Shown one piece after another: positions 38,469 to 46,780 of a DNA stretch of 64,000 nucleotides. How positions within the stretch are numbered: the first letter of the stretch is position 1; every line of letters begins with the position of its first letter. The notes below the pieces were generated by a model that was not told the origin of the DNA, made no database searches, and saw only the letters and a list, made by a program, of their open reading frames with translations. Both the position numbers and the translations under genes were made by a program. The DNA comes from Pseudomonadota bacterium (GTDB lineage: Bacteria; Pseudomonadota; Alphaproteobacteria; Rhizobiales; Phreatobacteraceae): NCBI GenBank assembly GCA_020161695.1, contig JAIUOO010000018.1:1-64000 (forward strand). The letters are read 5' to 3'.

Positions 38469-39183
38469 GATCATCCTCGATACCGAAACGACGGGGCTCG
38501 ACCCCCTTCGCGGCGACCGTCTGGTCGAGATCGGTGGCATCGAGCTGATCAATCACTTCCCGACCGGCCGCACCTATCACGTCTACATCAATCCCGAGCG
38601 GTCCATGCCGGAGGAGGCGTTCCGCGTCCACGGGCTCTCGTCGGAGTTCCTTGGCGACAAGCCGAAATTCGCGGAGGTCGTCGCCGAGTTCTCAGCTTTC
38701 ATCGAGGGCGCGAAGCTCATCATTCACAATGCCTCGTTCGACATGGGCTTCATCAATGCCGAACTGAAGCGAACCGGCCGCCCGGCCTTCCCGTCAGAAC
38801 TCGTCGTCGATTCGCTCAGTCTCGCCCGCAGGCGCTTTCCCGGCGGCGCCAACAGCCTCGACGCCCTCTGCTCCCGCTTCGGCATCGACAATTCCCGGCG
38901 CACCAAGCACGGCGCGCTCCTCGACGCCGAGCTGCTCGCCGAGGTCTATATCGAGCTGATCGGCGGCAAGCAGACTTCGCTGGGCCTGGCCGAAGCCCGG
39001 CCGGCAGCGGTTCGCGCGACGCGAGCCGATGCGCCGGCCCGGACGCGGCCCCAGCCGCTCGCCTCCCGGCTTTCCGCAGCCGACATCGAGGCGCATGGCC
39101 GCCTCGTCGCTGAACTGGGCGACAAGGCGATCTGGCTCGACATCCTGCCCGGCCCTTCCGCTGCAACGGGCGGCGGTTCTTGA
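38461..39183 (+). CDS. dnaQ: DNA polymerase III epsilon subunit (3'-5' proofreading exonuclease)
   Basis: 240 aa of the DEDDh exonuclease family. ExoI is [10 protein letters not shown] (Asp7, Glu9), ExoII is [16 protein letters not shown] and ExoIII is [16 protein letters not shown] proline/alanine-rich linker and C-terminal segment (about 185-240) would contact the alpha subunit. The start overlaps coaE. A 17-base hairpin follows the gene. Confidence 0.96.
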   Translation: MREIILDTETTGLDPLRGDRLVEIGGIELINHFPTGRTYHVYINPERSMPEEAFRVHGLSSEFLGDKPKFAEVVAEFSAFIEGAKLIIHNASFDMGFINAELKRTGRPAFPSELVVDSLSLARRRFPGGANSLDALCSRFGIDNSRRTKHGALLDAELLAEVYIELIGGKQTSLGLAEARPAAVRATRADAPARTRPQPLASRLSAADIEAHGRLVAELGDKAIWLDILPGPSAATGGGS

Positions 39184-39223
39184 CCCTTTCATGACATGCC
39201 GATAGGTATTGCGCCCCTGTGTC

Positions 39224-39240
39224 GGGTCCGCGGCGGACCC
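39224..39240 (+). terminator. Weak terminator-like hairpin after dnaQ
   Basis: GGGTCCGC, one base, GCGGACCC form a compact GC-rich stem 41 bases downstream of dnaQ, without a T-run. With so short a loop it may rather be a protein-binding palindrome. It precedes the methyltransferase gene by 18 bases. Confidence 0.4.
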
Positions 39241-39258
39241 CTTCAGTCGGACCGTTAA

Positions 39259-39876
39259 ATGGTCGATCGAAACTCCATGGGTCGTGCCGTCCAGCGCCAT
39301 CGGACGGAGCGTCGCCAAGACGACGATGCCCGATTCCTCAAGAGCTGGCTGAAGAACCCCCTCCGGATGGGTGCTGTGACGCCCTCGGGGCCGGCGCTGG
39401 CGCGCAAGATGGCCAGCTATGTCGATCCGGCCGGCACCGGCCCCGTCGTCGAGCTCGGACCCGGAACCGGGCCGATGACGACAGCCCTCGTGGCGCGTGG
39501 CATCGACCCCGCGCGGCTGGTTCTGGTCGAATATTCCGCCGAGTTCTGCCGCCTGCTCCGCGAGCGTTTCCCGACCGCTACCATCGTGCAGGGCGATGCC
39601 TATTCGCTGCCGAAGACGCTCGCTGGAAAACTGAACGTGCCGGCAGATGCCGTGGTGTCGGGCCTGCCGCTGATGACGCGTCCGGAGCCGGTGAGACTTC
39701 AGCTTCTCGATGATGCCCTCGGCCTGATGCGACCGGGCGCCCCCTTCATCCAGTTCACCTATTCGGTGGTCTCGCCCGTGCCGCTCAAGGGCGCCAATTT
39801 CTCGGCCGAGCCTTCTGAGCGGGTCTGGCGCAATATCCCGCCAGCGCGCGTCTGGGTCTATCGCCGCGGGTCGTGA
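39259..39876 (+). CDS. Phospholipid N-methyltransferase-like SAM enzyme (PmtA type)
   Basis: 205 aa. A soluble class I methyltransferase with motif I in VVELGPGTGPMTTALV (about 64-79) and RLVLVEYSAEFCRLLRERFP after it. The N-terminal RFLKSWLKNPLRMGAVTPSG and the central VSGLPLMTRPEPVR block resemble Rhodobacter/rhizobial PmtA, which converts phosphatidylethanolamine to phosphatidylcholine. rRNA dimethyladenosine transferases share this fold, so substrate is inferred. It is convergent with pdeM; the two reading frames abut. Confidence 0.8.
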   Translation: MVDRNSMGRAVQRHRTERRQDDDARFLKSWLKNPLRMGAVTPSGPALARKMASYVDPAGTGPVVELGPGTGPMTTALVARGIDPARLVLVEYSAEFCRLLRERFPTATIVQGDAYSLPKTLAGKLNVPADAVVSGLPLMTRPEPVRLQLLDDALGLMRPGAPFIQFTYSVVSPVPLKGANFSAEPSERVWRNIPPARVWVYRRGS

Positions 39877-40584
39877 TCAGTCCGGCCGGCACTGGCCCGG
39901 CGGAATGGCGAAGACGCGCTCGCGCCCCAGCGCCAGCACCGAGAAGCCCCTGGCAAACAGCGACAGGATGGCGGAATCGCGGGCATTGAGGCCGCCGGCA
40001 TAGGCGCCGAAGGCCGGCATGATCAGGCGCGCGCCGTCAAAGACGAAAGCCCGCCTGCGCAGGTTTCCGACGCGGGTCTGGATTTTGACGCAGGGATGGA
40101 GGTGGCCGGCGATCTCCGCGCCGCCCTGGCCTACACGCGGGACGTGAACGAGGCATATTCCGTCCTCCACGAGCGCATCGGCATGGTCGCCGGGCAGAAC
40201 GCCCGAAAGGCCTTCGTCGTGATTGCCCGAGATCCACAGCCAGTCGCGGCCGCGCTGGAGGCCTGCCAGCATGGTCATATCCCGCTCGGCAATGCGGCCG
40301 AGCGCCCCGTCATCGTGGAAGCTGTCACCGAGGGAAACGACACGCCGGGGGCCGAAGCGCGCGATGGTCTTCGCCAGCGCATCGAGAGTCTGGGCCGTGT
40401 CGTAGGGGGGCATCAGCGTGCCGCGTCGTGCCGCCGCCGAACCCTTCTCGAGGTGGAGATCGGAAACGACCAGCGTCGACGTCTGTTCGCACCAGAGCGC
40501 GCCGGACGGATCGGCGACGAAGGCGCGGCCGCCAAGCGTGACGATGGCATCGTCCTGTTCTTCCAGCCTCCGGGCGAGGTTCAT
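39877..40584 (-). CDS. pdeM: PdeM, ligase-associated DNA-damage-response phosphoesterase
   Basis: 235 aa calcineurin-like metallophosphoesterase. Metal-binding motifs in order are VVSDLHLEKGS, SLGDSFHDDG, ISGNHDEG, and GHLHPC. PdeM-type nucleases belong to a four-gene repair module with an ATP-dependent ligase, an exonuclease and an Lhr-type helicase. Here only the helicase lies next to it, 3 bases upstream and cotranscribed. Confidence 0.9.
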   Translation of the reverse strand: MNLARRLEEQDDAIVTLGGRAFVADPSGALWCEQTSTLVVSDLHLEKGSAAARRGTLMPPYDTAQTLDALAKTIARFGPRRVVSLGDSFHDDGALGRIAERDMTMLAGLQRGRDWLWISGNHDEGLSGVLPGDHADALVEDGICLVHVPRVGQGGAEIAGHLHPCVKIQTRVGNLRRRAFVFDGARLIMPAFGAYAGGLNARDSAILSLFARGFSVLALGRERVFAIPPGQCRPD

Positions 40585-40587
40585 CCG

Positions 40588-43164
40588 TCAGTCGGCTCCC
40601 GTTCCCGCAAGGCCAGCTTCCGCGAGCAATGCGGCCTCCGTTTCCGCCAGCAGGCGGTCTCCTGCCTCGCCGTAGATCGGCTCCTTGCCGATCTCCAGCA
40701 TCACCGGAACAGCCAGCGGCGAGATGTGGTCGAGGTCCTTATGCACGATTCGACCCTTGACGCGTGTCAGCATGCGGCCAAGCCGGGCAATGTCGAGCAA
40801 TCCCGTCGCCGCATCCGCCCGCGCGGCCCGCAGCAGTACATGGTCTGGCTCGTGACGGCGCAACACGTCGTAGACGAGATCGGTCGAGATCGTCACCTGC
40901 CGGCCGGATTTCTCCTTGCCCGGATGCCGTCGCTCGATCAGGCCGGCGATGACCGCGCAGGTCCGGAACGTGCGCTTCATCAACTGGCTTTCGGCAAGCC
41001 AGGCCTCGAGGTCGTCGCCCAGCATGTCCTCGTCGAACAGCGCTGCGAGCGACAGCCTGCCACGCCCGATCGCGGCACCCAAATCGTCGAGACACCAGAC
41101 CGAGATCGAATAGTCGTTGGCGACGAAGCCGAGGGGATTAAGCCCCCATCGCTCGAGGCGGCGGGTCAGCAGCATGCCGAGGGTCTGATGGGCGAGACGG
41201 CCCTCGAACGGATAGGCGGTGAGATAATGGCGACCGGCCCGCGGAAAGGTCTCCACCAGCAGTTCGTCACGCCGGGGAATGATGGAGTTGAGCCGCTGGA
41301 GTTGCAGCCACTCCTCGACCTGGGCCGGCAGGTTCGCCCATGATTCCGGCTCCGAGAGCATGCGCCGGACACCCTCCGCCAGGAACGTGGACAAGGGAAA
41401 CTTGCCGCCCGCATAGGCAGGCACTTTCGGGTCGCTGGATGCGGCGCGCGAGACGTAGACCTCGTTCTCGACCAGGGTCTCGAACCGCAGGATTTCGCCG
41501 GAAAACACGAATGTGTCCCCCGAAACGAGCCCCTCGATGAAATATTCCTCGACCTCGCCGAGGACACGGCCGCCGCGGCCGATCGGTCCCGTCGGCGCGG
41601 CACCGATCCGTTGGCGCGCCGAGCGGACGAGCCGGACCTTCAGCATCGGCTCCTCGACGATGGTGCCGACATTGATGCGGTACTGGGTCGCGACGCGCGG
41701 ATGGGTGATCCGCCACAAGCCTTTCGCATCCTTCCGGATCTTGGCGAAACGGTCGTAGGTCTTCAGCGCATAGCCGCCGGTGGCCACGAAGGCGACCACA
41801 TCGGCGAAATCCTTGTCCGGGAGCGCCGCATAGGGGGCGGCCGAGCGGACCTCCGCGAGCAGCGCCGCCTCGTCGAACGGGCCGGCGCAGGCGGTGCCGA
41901 GCACGTGCTGGGCGAGCACGTCGCGCGCGCCGGTGCGCAGAGACTCGGTGTCCTGATGGCCGCGCTCCACCGCCTCCAGCGCGGCGCGGCATTCCATCAC
42001 CTCGAAGCGGTTGGCCGGCACCAGGACCGCGCGGGAAGGTTCGTCGAGCCGATGGTTGGCGCGGCCAATGCGCTGCATCAGGCGGCTGGCACCTTTCGGA
42101 GCGCCGATATTGAGCACGAGATCGACATCGCCCCAGTCGATGCCGAGATCGAGCGAGGACGTGCAGACCACCGCCTTCAGCCGTCCGGCGGCCATTGCAT
42201 CCTCGACGCGGCGGCGCTGGGCGACGTCGAGCGAGCCGTGATGCAGCGCGATCGGCAGGCCGTCGTCGTTGATGGTCCACAACAGCTGGAACAGCAATTC
42301 GGCCTGACTGCGCGTATTGACGAAGATCAGCGTCGTCCGGTGCGTCTTGATCGCCTCGTAGATCTCGCCGGCCGCATGGCGCGCGGAATGGCCGGCCCAT
42401 GGCAGCCGCTCGCGCGTCTCCATCATGGAGACGTCGGGCTTCGCGCCCGGCTCCGCGATCACCACCGCAGCGCCTTGTCGCCCGTCCTGGGGGCTGAGGA
42501 AACGCGCGAGATCGGCCGGCTCCTTCACCGTGGCCGAAAGGCCGACCGTCGCAAGCTCCGGCGCCAGCCGGAACAACCGCGCGAGGCCGAGCGACAGGAG
42601 GTCGCCGCGCTTGGACGTGACCAGCGCATGCAGCTCGTCCAGCACCACGCGCTTCAATGAGCCGAAGAGGTAGGGCGCGTCGGCACTTGCGATCAGGAGG
42701 GCGAGCTGCTCCGGCGTCGTGAGCAGGATGTCCGGCGGATCGGCCCGCTGCCGCTGCCGCTTCGAGGCTGGCGTATCGCCGGTGCGCGTCTCGATGCGAA
42801 TGGGCAGGCCCATCTCGTCAGCGGGCTTGTAGAGGTTGCGGGCGACATCGACGGCAAGCGCCTTGAGAGGCGAGATGTACAGCGTATGCAGGCCGCGCGA
42901 GCGCGGCGGGGGCGTCCCGCCGGCCGGGCCGGAAGGCTGGCGCCGGGATCGCCCCTCCGCCAGTTCCACCAGCGAGGGGAGGAAACCGGCCAGCGTCTTG
43001 CCGGCGCCGGTCGGCGCAACGAGCAGGCCGGAGCGCCCCTCGCGCGCAAGCCTCAGAAGGTCGAGCTGATGCGCGCGCGGCGCCCAGCCGCGCGCGGCGA
43101 ACCAGGCGCGGAACAGTTCGGGCAGCAGTGCTGCATCTTCCGCTGAGGCGCGGCGGGCGGGCAT
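40588..43164 (-). CDS. Lhr-type ligase-associated DEXH-box helicase
   Basis: 858 aa from ATG 43164. Walker A is LLVAPTGAGKTLAGFLPSLV and the DEXH box is VVLDELHALVTSKRGD. Helicase motif III-like VGLSATVKE and the C-terminal RecA domain VVCTSSLDLGIDWGDVDLVLNIG with MQRIGRANHRLDE follow. A long winged-helix/Lhr core completes the protein. Related mycobacterial and Pseudomonas Lhr proteins unwind RNA:DNA hybrids 3'-5'. It is cotranscribed with pdeM. The ligase and exonuclease that usually accompany them are not in this window. Confidence 0.92.
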   Translation of the reverse strand: MPARRASAEDAALLPELFRAWFAARGWAPRAHQLDLLRLAREGRSGLLVAPTGAGKTLAGFLPSLVELAEGRSRRQPSGPAGGTPPPRSRGLHTLYISPLKALAVDVARNLYKPADEMGLPIRIETRTGDTPASKRQRQRADPPDILLTTPEQLALLIASADAPYLFGSLKRVVLDELHALVTSKRGDLLSLGLARLFRLAPELATVGLSATVKEPADLARFLSPQDGRQGAAVVIAEPGAKPDVSMMETRERLPWAGHSARHAAGEIYEAIKTHRTTLIFVNTRSQAELLFQLLWTINDDGLPIALHHGSLDVAQRRRVEDAMAAGRLKAVVCTSSLDLGIDWGDVDLVLNIGAPKGASRLMQRIGRANHRLDEPSRAVLVPANRFEVMECRAALEAVERGHQDTESLRTGARDVLAQHVLGTACAGPFDEAALLAEVRSAAPYAALPDKDFADVVAFVATGGYALKTYDRFAKIRKDAKGLWRITHPRVATQYRINVGTIVEEPMLKVRLVRSARQRIGAAPTGPIGRGGRVLGEVEEYFIEGLVSGDTFVFSGEILRFETLVENEVYVSRAASSDPKVPAYAGGKFPLSTFLAEGVRRMLSEPESWANLPAQVEEWLQLQRLNSIIPRRDELLVETFPRAGRHYLTAYPFEGRLAHQTLGMLLTRRLERWGLNPLGFVANDYSISVWCLDDLGAAIGRGRLSLAALFDEDMLGDDLEAWLAESQLMKRTFRTCAVIAGLIERRHPGKEKSGRQVTISTDLVYDVLRRHEPDHVLLRAARADAATGLLDIARLGRMLTRVKGRIVHKDLDHISPLAVPVMLEIGKEPIYGEAGDRLLAETEAALLAEAGLAGTGAD

Positions 43165-43223
43165 GTGCAAGAACTAAACGAGAACGCGCGCAAGGGGAAG
43201 GCGCGTGTCGCGCTTGGCGGCTG

Positions 43224-43823
43224 TCAGCGCATGAGGGCAGGAATCATCGAGGCCACCAGAAGCGCGGCCATGGCGATGTTGAAGATCACGATGCGCCGAC
43301 CTTCCGCCAGAACCCGCCGCAGCGCCGTTCCGGACAGCACCCAGACGCCGAGGGAAGGCAGGTTGACCACGGCGAAGACGGCGATGACCGCGGCAAGGCT
43401 CGGCAACAGCCGGTCCGGCTGGGTATAGGAGACCGTCACGATCAATGCGACGGCCCAGGCTTTCGGGTTGAGGAGCTGAAAGGCGGCGGCCTCGGCGAAG
43501 CCGACAGGCTCGGCGACCGCTGCTCCTTCCCCCAGTGATCGGCTGCGCGCGATTCTGACCGCCAGCCAGGCGACATAGAGGCCGCAGGCGATGCGCAAGG
43601 CGATATCGATGGCCGGATAGGTCTTCAATACGGCGCCGAGCCCGATCCCCACGGCAAAGACCATCGACAGGAAGCCGCCGGAAATGCCGAGCAGGAGCGG
43701 CAACGAGCGTGCGAAGCCGAAATTGGCGCCGGAGGCCAGCAGCAGGAAATTGCCGGGTCCGGGCGAGATCGACATGACGAAAGCAAAGCCGACCAGGGCG
43801 ATGATCATGTCAGGGGTCATCAT
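43224..43823 (-). CDS. LysE-family amino-acid/metabolite exporter
   Basis: 199 aa with about six hydrophobic helices. The LysE/RhtB signature is in MSISPGPGNFLLLASGANFG near the N-terminus and AFQLLNPKAWAVALI in the middle. Substrate cannot be read from sequence. ATG 43823 follows GGAGAC; the next codon is also ATG. It is divergent from an AraC-type regulator across 150 bases containing the palindrome at 43912-43927, which suggests that the regulator controls this exporter. Confidence 0.9.
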   Translation of the reverse strand: MMTPDMIIALVGFAFVMSISPGPGNFLLLASGANFGFARSLPLLLGISGGFLSMVFAVGIGLGAVLKTYPAIDIALRIACGLYVAWLAVRIARSRSLGEGAAVAEPVGFAEAAAFQLLNPKAWAVALIVTVSYTQPDRLLPSLAAVIAVFAVVNLPSLGVWVLSGTALRRVLAEGRRIVIFNIAMAALLVASMIPALMR

Positions 43824-43911
43824 TGTCTCCGCCAGCCCATGCCGCTGCCCCATCAATGGTGGGTTCGCGCCTGCGCCACCCGCCTCGTCGTGGTGCCGGA
43901 GACCTTGACCC

Positions 43912-43927
43912 TGATTCACGTGAAATG
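43912..43927. promoter_or_regulatory. TTCACGTGAA palindrome between lysE-like and araC-like genes
   Basis: TGATTCACGTGAAATG keeps a perfect 10-bp TTCACGTGAA core and matches parS at 13 of 16 positions. It may be a degenerate parS about 8.4 kb right of the putative origin, or an operator for the divergent genes. Its intergenic place favours the operator reading; the family of parS sites nearby favours the other. Confidence 0.4.
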
Positions 43928-43973
43928 CAGTCTCCGATAAGTGCGCTTTCTTATTCGTTCGTCCCGATTCGAC

Positions 43974-44915
43974 ATGCAAACAGACAAGACGGACATCCTT
44001 TCGGATGTATTTTCGACCCTGCGCCTCGGATCGCAGTTCTATTTCCAGGCCGAACTCGGCGGCCGCGCGGCGGTCCATGTTCCGGAGGAGCGCCGGCACA
44101 TCCGCTTCCATCTGGCGCTGTCGGGAGCCTGCGGGCTCTCCGTCGGCGAGAGCGCCCGCATTGAGCTTGCGCAGGGCGAAATGGCTCTGGTTCCCAATGG
44201 CGCGGCACAGATTCTCGCCACCGACCTGTCCGCGCAGCCCATGGCCCTCGCGGAGCTGATCGCCGCGGGAGCGCTGCGCAGCGGTGTGCTGGTCGGCGGC
44301 GAGATGCCGCCCCGAGCCGTGCTTGTCTGCGGCTTCCTTGCCCTCGACGAGACGATGCCGCATCCGCTCATGGCGAGCCTGCCGGCCCTCATCCACCTGC
44401 GCGCCGCCGATCTCGGCGCCGAGCCGTGGGTCGCGGCTGCGCTGCGGCTGATCGAGCTGGAGGCCAATCTTTCGGGCCCGGGCGCACATGCCATCCTGGC
44501 TCGGTTGGTCGAGATCATCCTCGTTCAGGCGACGCGCCGCCTTTCCGCGACGAATGGCCACGGTTTCCTCCGAGCGCTTGGTGACCCCCGCCTGTCGGCG
44601 GCGTTGAGGACCGTTCATCAGGATCCAGCGCATCCGTGGCGCGTGGGCGATCTCGCTCGGGCCGCGGGCATGTCGCGGACGCGCTTCGCCGCCCGCTTTG
44701 CCGGGGAGGTGGGCATGCCGCCGATGGACTACCTGACCAGCTGGCGCCTGGCGAAGGCGCGGCGCCTGCTCGCCGATACGGGGCTCGGCATGGCCGAAGT
44801 CGCCGAGCGCTGCGGCTACGCCTCGGTGCCGTCGTTCTCGCGGCGCTTCAAGGAGCGGTTCGGCGTTGGCCCGGGGGCGTTTCGCCGCTCGCCGGGTGAC
44901 TTCACGGGGCGTTAA
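43974..44915 (+). CDS. AraC-family transcriptional regulator
   Basis: 313 aa. The N-terminal half is a cupin-type ligand domain (QFYFQAELGGRAAVHVPEERRHIRFHLALSG). The C-terminal half has two helix-turn-helix motifs: WRVGDLARAAGMSRTRFAARF and LGMAEVAERCGYASVPSFSRRFKERFGVGPGAFRR. The arrangement fits the AraC subgroup with a cupin_6 sensor. It is divergent from the LysE-type exporter and is its likely regulator. The 43974 start gives MQTDKTDILSDV; an upstream GTG at 43941 has no better support. Confidence 0.88.
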   Translation: MQTDKTDILSDVFSTLRLGSQFYFQAELGGRAAVHVPEERRHIRFHLALSGACGLSVGESARIELAQGEMALVPNGAAQILATDLSAQPMALAELIAAGALRSGVLVGGEMPPRAVLVCGFLALDETMPHPLMASLPALIHLRAADLGAEPWVAAALRLIELEANLSGPGAHAILARLVEIILVQATRRLSATNGHGFLRALGDPRLSAALRTVHQDPAHPWRVGDLARAAGMSRTRFAARFAGEVGMPPMDYLTSWRLAKARRLLADTGLGMAEVAERCGYASVPSFSRRFKERFGVGPGAFRRSPGDFTGR

Positions 44916-45074
44916 CCCTTCTGCCGCCTTATGGAAGCCGGATTTGCCCCTTTCAACACGGCGGCCGATCCGGCAGGATGGCGCTGGTTCCCACCAAGAG
45001 GAATCAGCGCGCTCGTCGGTCGGCGCGCATCGCACGGAGGGGCTCGTTGCCGGGAAGTATCGAGAGTACGGCCG

Positions 45075-46229
45075 ATGCGTGATTGGGGTGCCGAAGCCGC
45101 TGGACTGGCCTCGCCTTCGCGCGCGCGGGCCCGATCCTTCCGCTTTCCGTGGGTCACCGTCCTCACTCTGTCGGCCGGCCTTGCCGGACTGACGACTTAC
45201 GCCCTGCGTGACGACCGCGCACGGGCGAATGTCTCCGCTGCGCAGGTTGGCCTGACCCCTGTCGCTGCCCTCCTCGACCCCGCATTCTCGCTCGGCCATG
45301 CCCCCGCGACCTTTGCCTTAAGTCAGCCGCTCTCGGCGGCATGGCAGCCGGCCGCCGGCGACGCGGTGGCCGCTGCCGCTCCTGTCACCCACCGTCCCAT
45401 GCTCGCGCTGGCGAGCTTGCGGAGCGACGCCGTGGAGGCGCCCTCCCTTGCGCCGCAGATGACCGGGCCCTCGCCGCTCGTCACCGCCCCGCTGCCGATG
45501 GCGCGCCCCGATATCGCTTCGGATGAAGCCGACGAACCGGCATCAGCGGCTATCGATACCGCGCCTTTGCCGGTTCGGCGCCCTGCCGACATTCCCGCCG
45601 CGTCCACGGCCGAGCAGCCGCAGGTCGCGACCCGCCGTGGCGCGCGCGGCGCCCAGACCGCCGCCGCTCCTGCCGCCCCCGCAACGGATGGCCGCACCTT
45701 CCTCGAGCGCCTCTTCGGCAATCCGCGCTCGCCAAACGGGCCCGAACTCGCCTATGCGCCGCCGACTGGAACGGCGACCGATGCCGGCCAGCCGTCGTTT
45801 GGTACCCGCCTTGGCTTCGGCTTCAACGTCGTGCCGAAGCCGCCGCCGGGCACCGCCGTCTTCGATATCGCCGCGCGGACCGTGTATCTGCCGAACGGCG
45901 AGCGGCTGGAGGCCCAGTCCGGCCTCGGCGCAAAGATGAACGACGTGCGCTATGCCCATGTGCGGATGGAAGGGCCGATCCCGCCGCACACCTACGACCT
46001 CGTCGAGCGCGAGGCGCTGTTCCATGGCGTTCGCGCCATCCGGCTCAATCCAACCGGTGGCAGCCAGTCGATTCACGGCCGCACCGGCCTCCTCGCGCAC
46101 AGCTACCTGCTGGGTCCGCGCGGCGATTCCAACGGCTGCCTGTCGATCAAGGATTACGACCGGTTCCTGCAGGCCTATCTGCGCGGCGAGATTCGCCGTC
46201 TCGTGGTGGTTGCCCGCACGACCAGCTGA
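45075..46229 (+). CDS. Membrane-anchored DUF2778 (Tlde1-fold) protein
   Basis: About 384 aa. A short cytoplasmic tail is followed by one transmembrane helix (PWVTVLTLSAGLAGLTTYAL, about 25-44), a long Ala/Pro-rich periplasmic linker and a C-terminal DUF2778 domain. That domain has the catalytic-looking pattern SIHGRTGLLAHSYLLGPRGD followed by SNGCLSIKDY. The fold is shared with L,D-transpeptidase effectors (Tlde1) that cut peptidoglycan stems. Anchored versions are common in rhizobial genomes and have no demonstrated role. The start was chosen at the residues just before the helix; an earlier frame start at 44931 is possible. Confidence 0.78.
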   Translation: MRDWGAEAAGLASPSRARARSFRFPWVTVLTLSAGLAGLTTYALRDDRARANVSAAQVGLTPVAALLDPAFSLGHAPATFALSQPLSAAWQPAAGDAVAAAAPVTHRPMLALASLRSDAVEAPSLAPQMTGPSPLVTAPLPMARPDIASDEADEPASAAIDTAPLPVRRPADIPAASTAEQPQVATRRGARGAQTAAAPAAPATDGRTFLERLFGNPRSPNGPELAYAPPTGTATDAGQPSFGTRLGFGFNVVPKPPPGTAVFDIAARTVYLPNGERLEAQSGLGAKMNDVRYAHVRMEGPIPPHTYDLVEREALFHGVRAIRLNPTGGSQSIHGRTGLLAHSYLLGPRGDSNGCLSIKDYDRFLQAYLRGEIRRLVVVARTTS

Positions 46230-46306
46230 CAGGACTGGCCTGTCTCCTTGAGGTTTCCCGGATCGGGGCCGTGTGCTTTGACGGCGCTTCGCCCGGAGCC
46301 TGATCC

Positions 46307-46681
46307 ATGACCGCTACCCGCCTTCTTGTCTTCGCCGCCGGCCTGATCGGCGCGGCTGGCATAGCGCTCGCCGCCATGGCGACCCACGCCTATGCCCGGA
46401 CGAACCTGTCGGTCGCCGCCACAATGCTGTCGTTGCACGCTCCTGCGATCATCGCCGTCGCTGCCGCGCGCAAGGCCGGCATCATCCATGACCTCGGCGG
46501 CCGGGCTGCAGCGTGGGGGTTGGTCTCGGGCGTCGTGCTGTTCTCCGGCGACATCGCCATGCGCACGTTCAACGGCGTGCCGCTGTTCCCGATGGCCGCG
46601 CCGGCCGGCGGCACCCTGCTGATCGCGGCATGGGGTTTCGTCGCCATCGCGGGTCTGATCGGCGGTGGCGAGCGCGCCTGA
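46307..46681 (+). CDS. DUF423 small inner-membrane protein
   Basis: 124 aa with four hydrophobic helices. The family features are seen in AGLIGAAGIALAAMATHAYA at the N-terminus, VVLFSGDIAMRTFNGVPLFPMAAPAGGTLLIAAWG in the second half, and a short C-terminus. It resembles YgdD/UPF0382 proteins; function is unknown. It stands alone between the DUF2778 gene and an MFS transporter. Confidence 0.88.
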   Translation: MTATRLLVFAAGLIGAAGIALAAMATHAYARTNLSVAATMLSLHAPAIIAVAAARKAGIIHDLGGRAAAWGLVSGVVLFSGDIAMRTFNGVPLFPMAAPAGGTLLIAAWGFVAIAGLIGGGERA

Positions 46682-46780
46682 CGGCAAGGCATTCCTGCAC
46701 AGCCGACCGGCTTGTGCTGCCTTTGTCCTGGGCGGCGTCAGGGTGCTAGCGTCCTCGCCCCGCAGCCGGACGAGACGATC

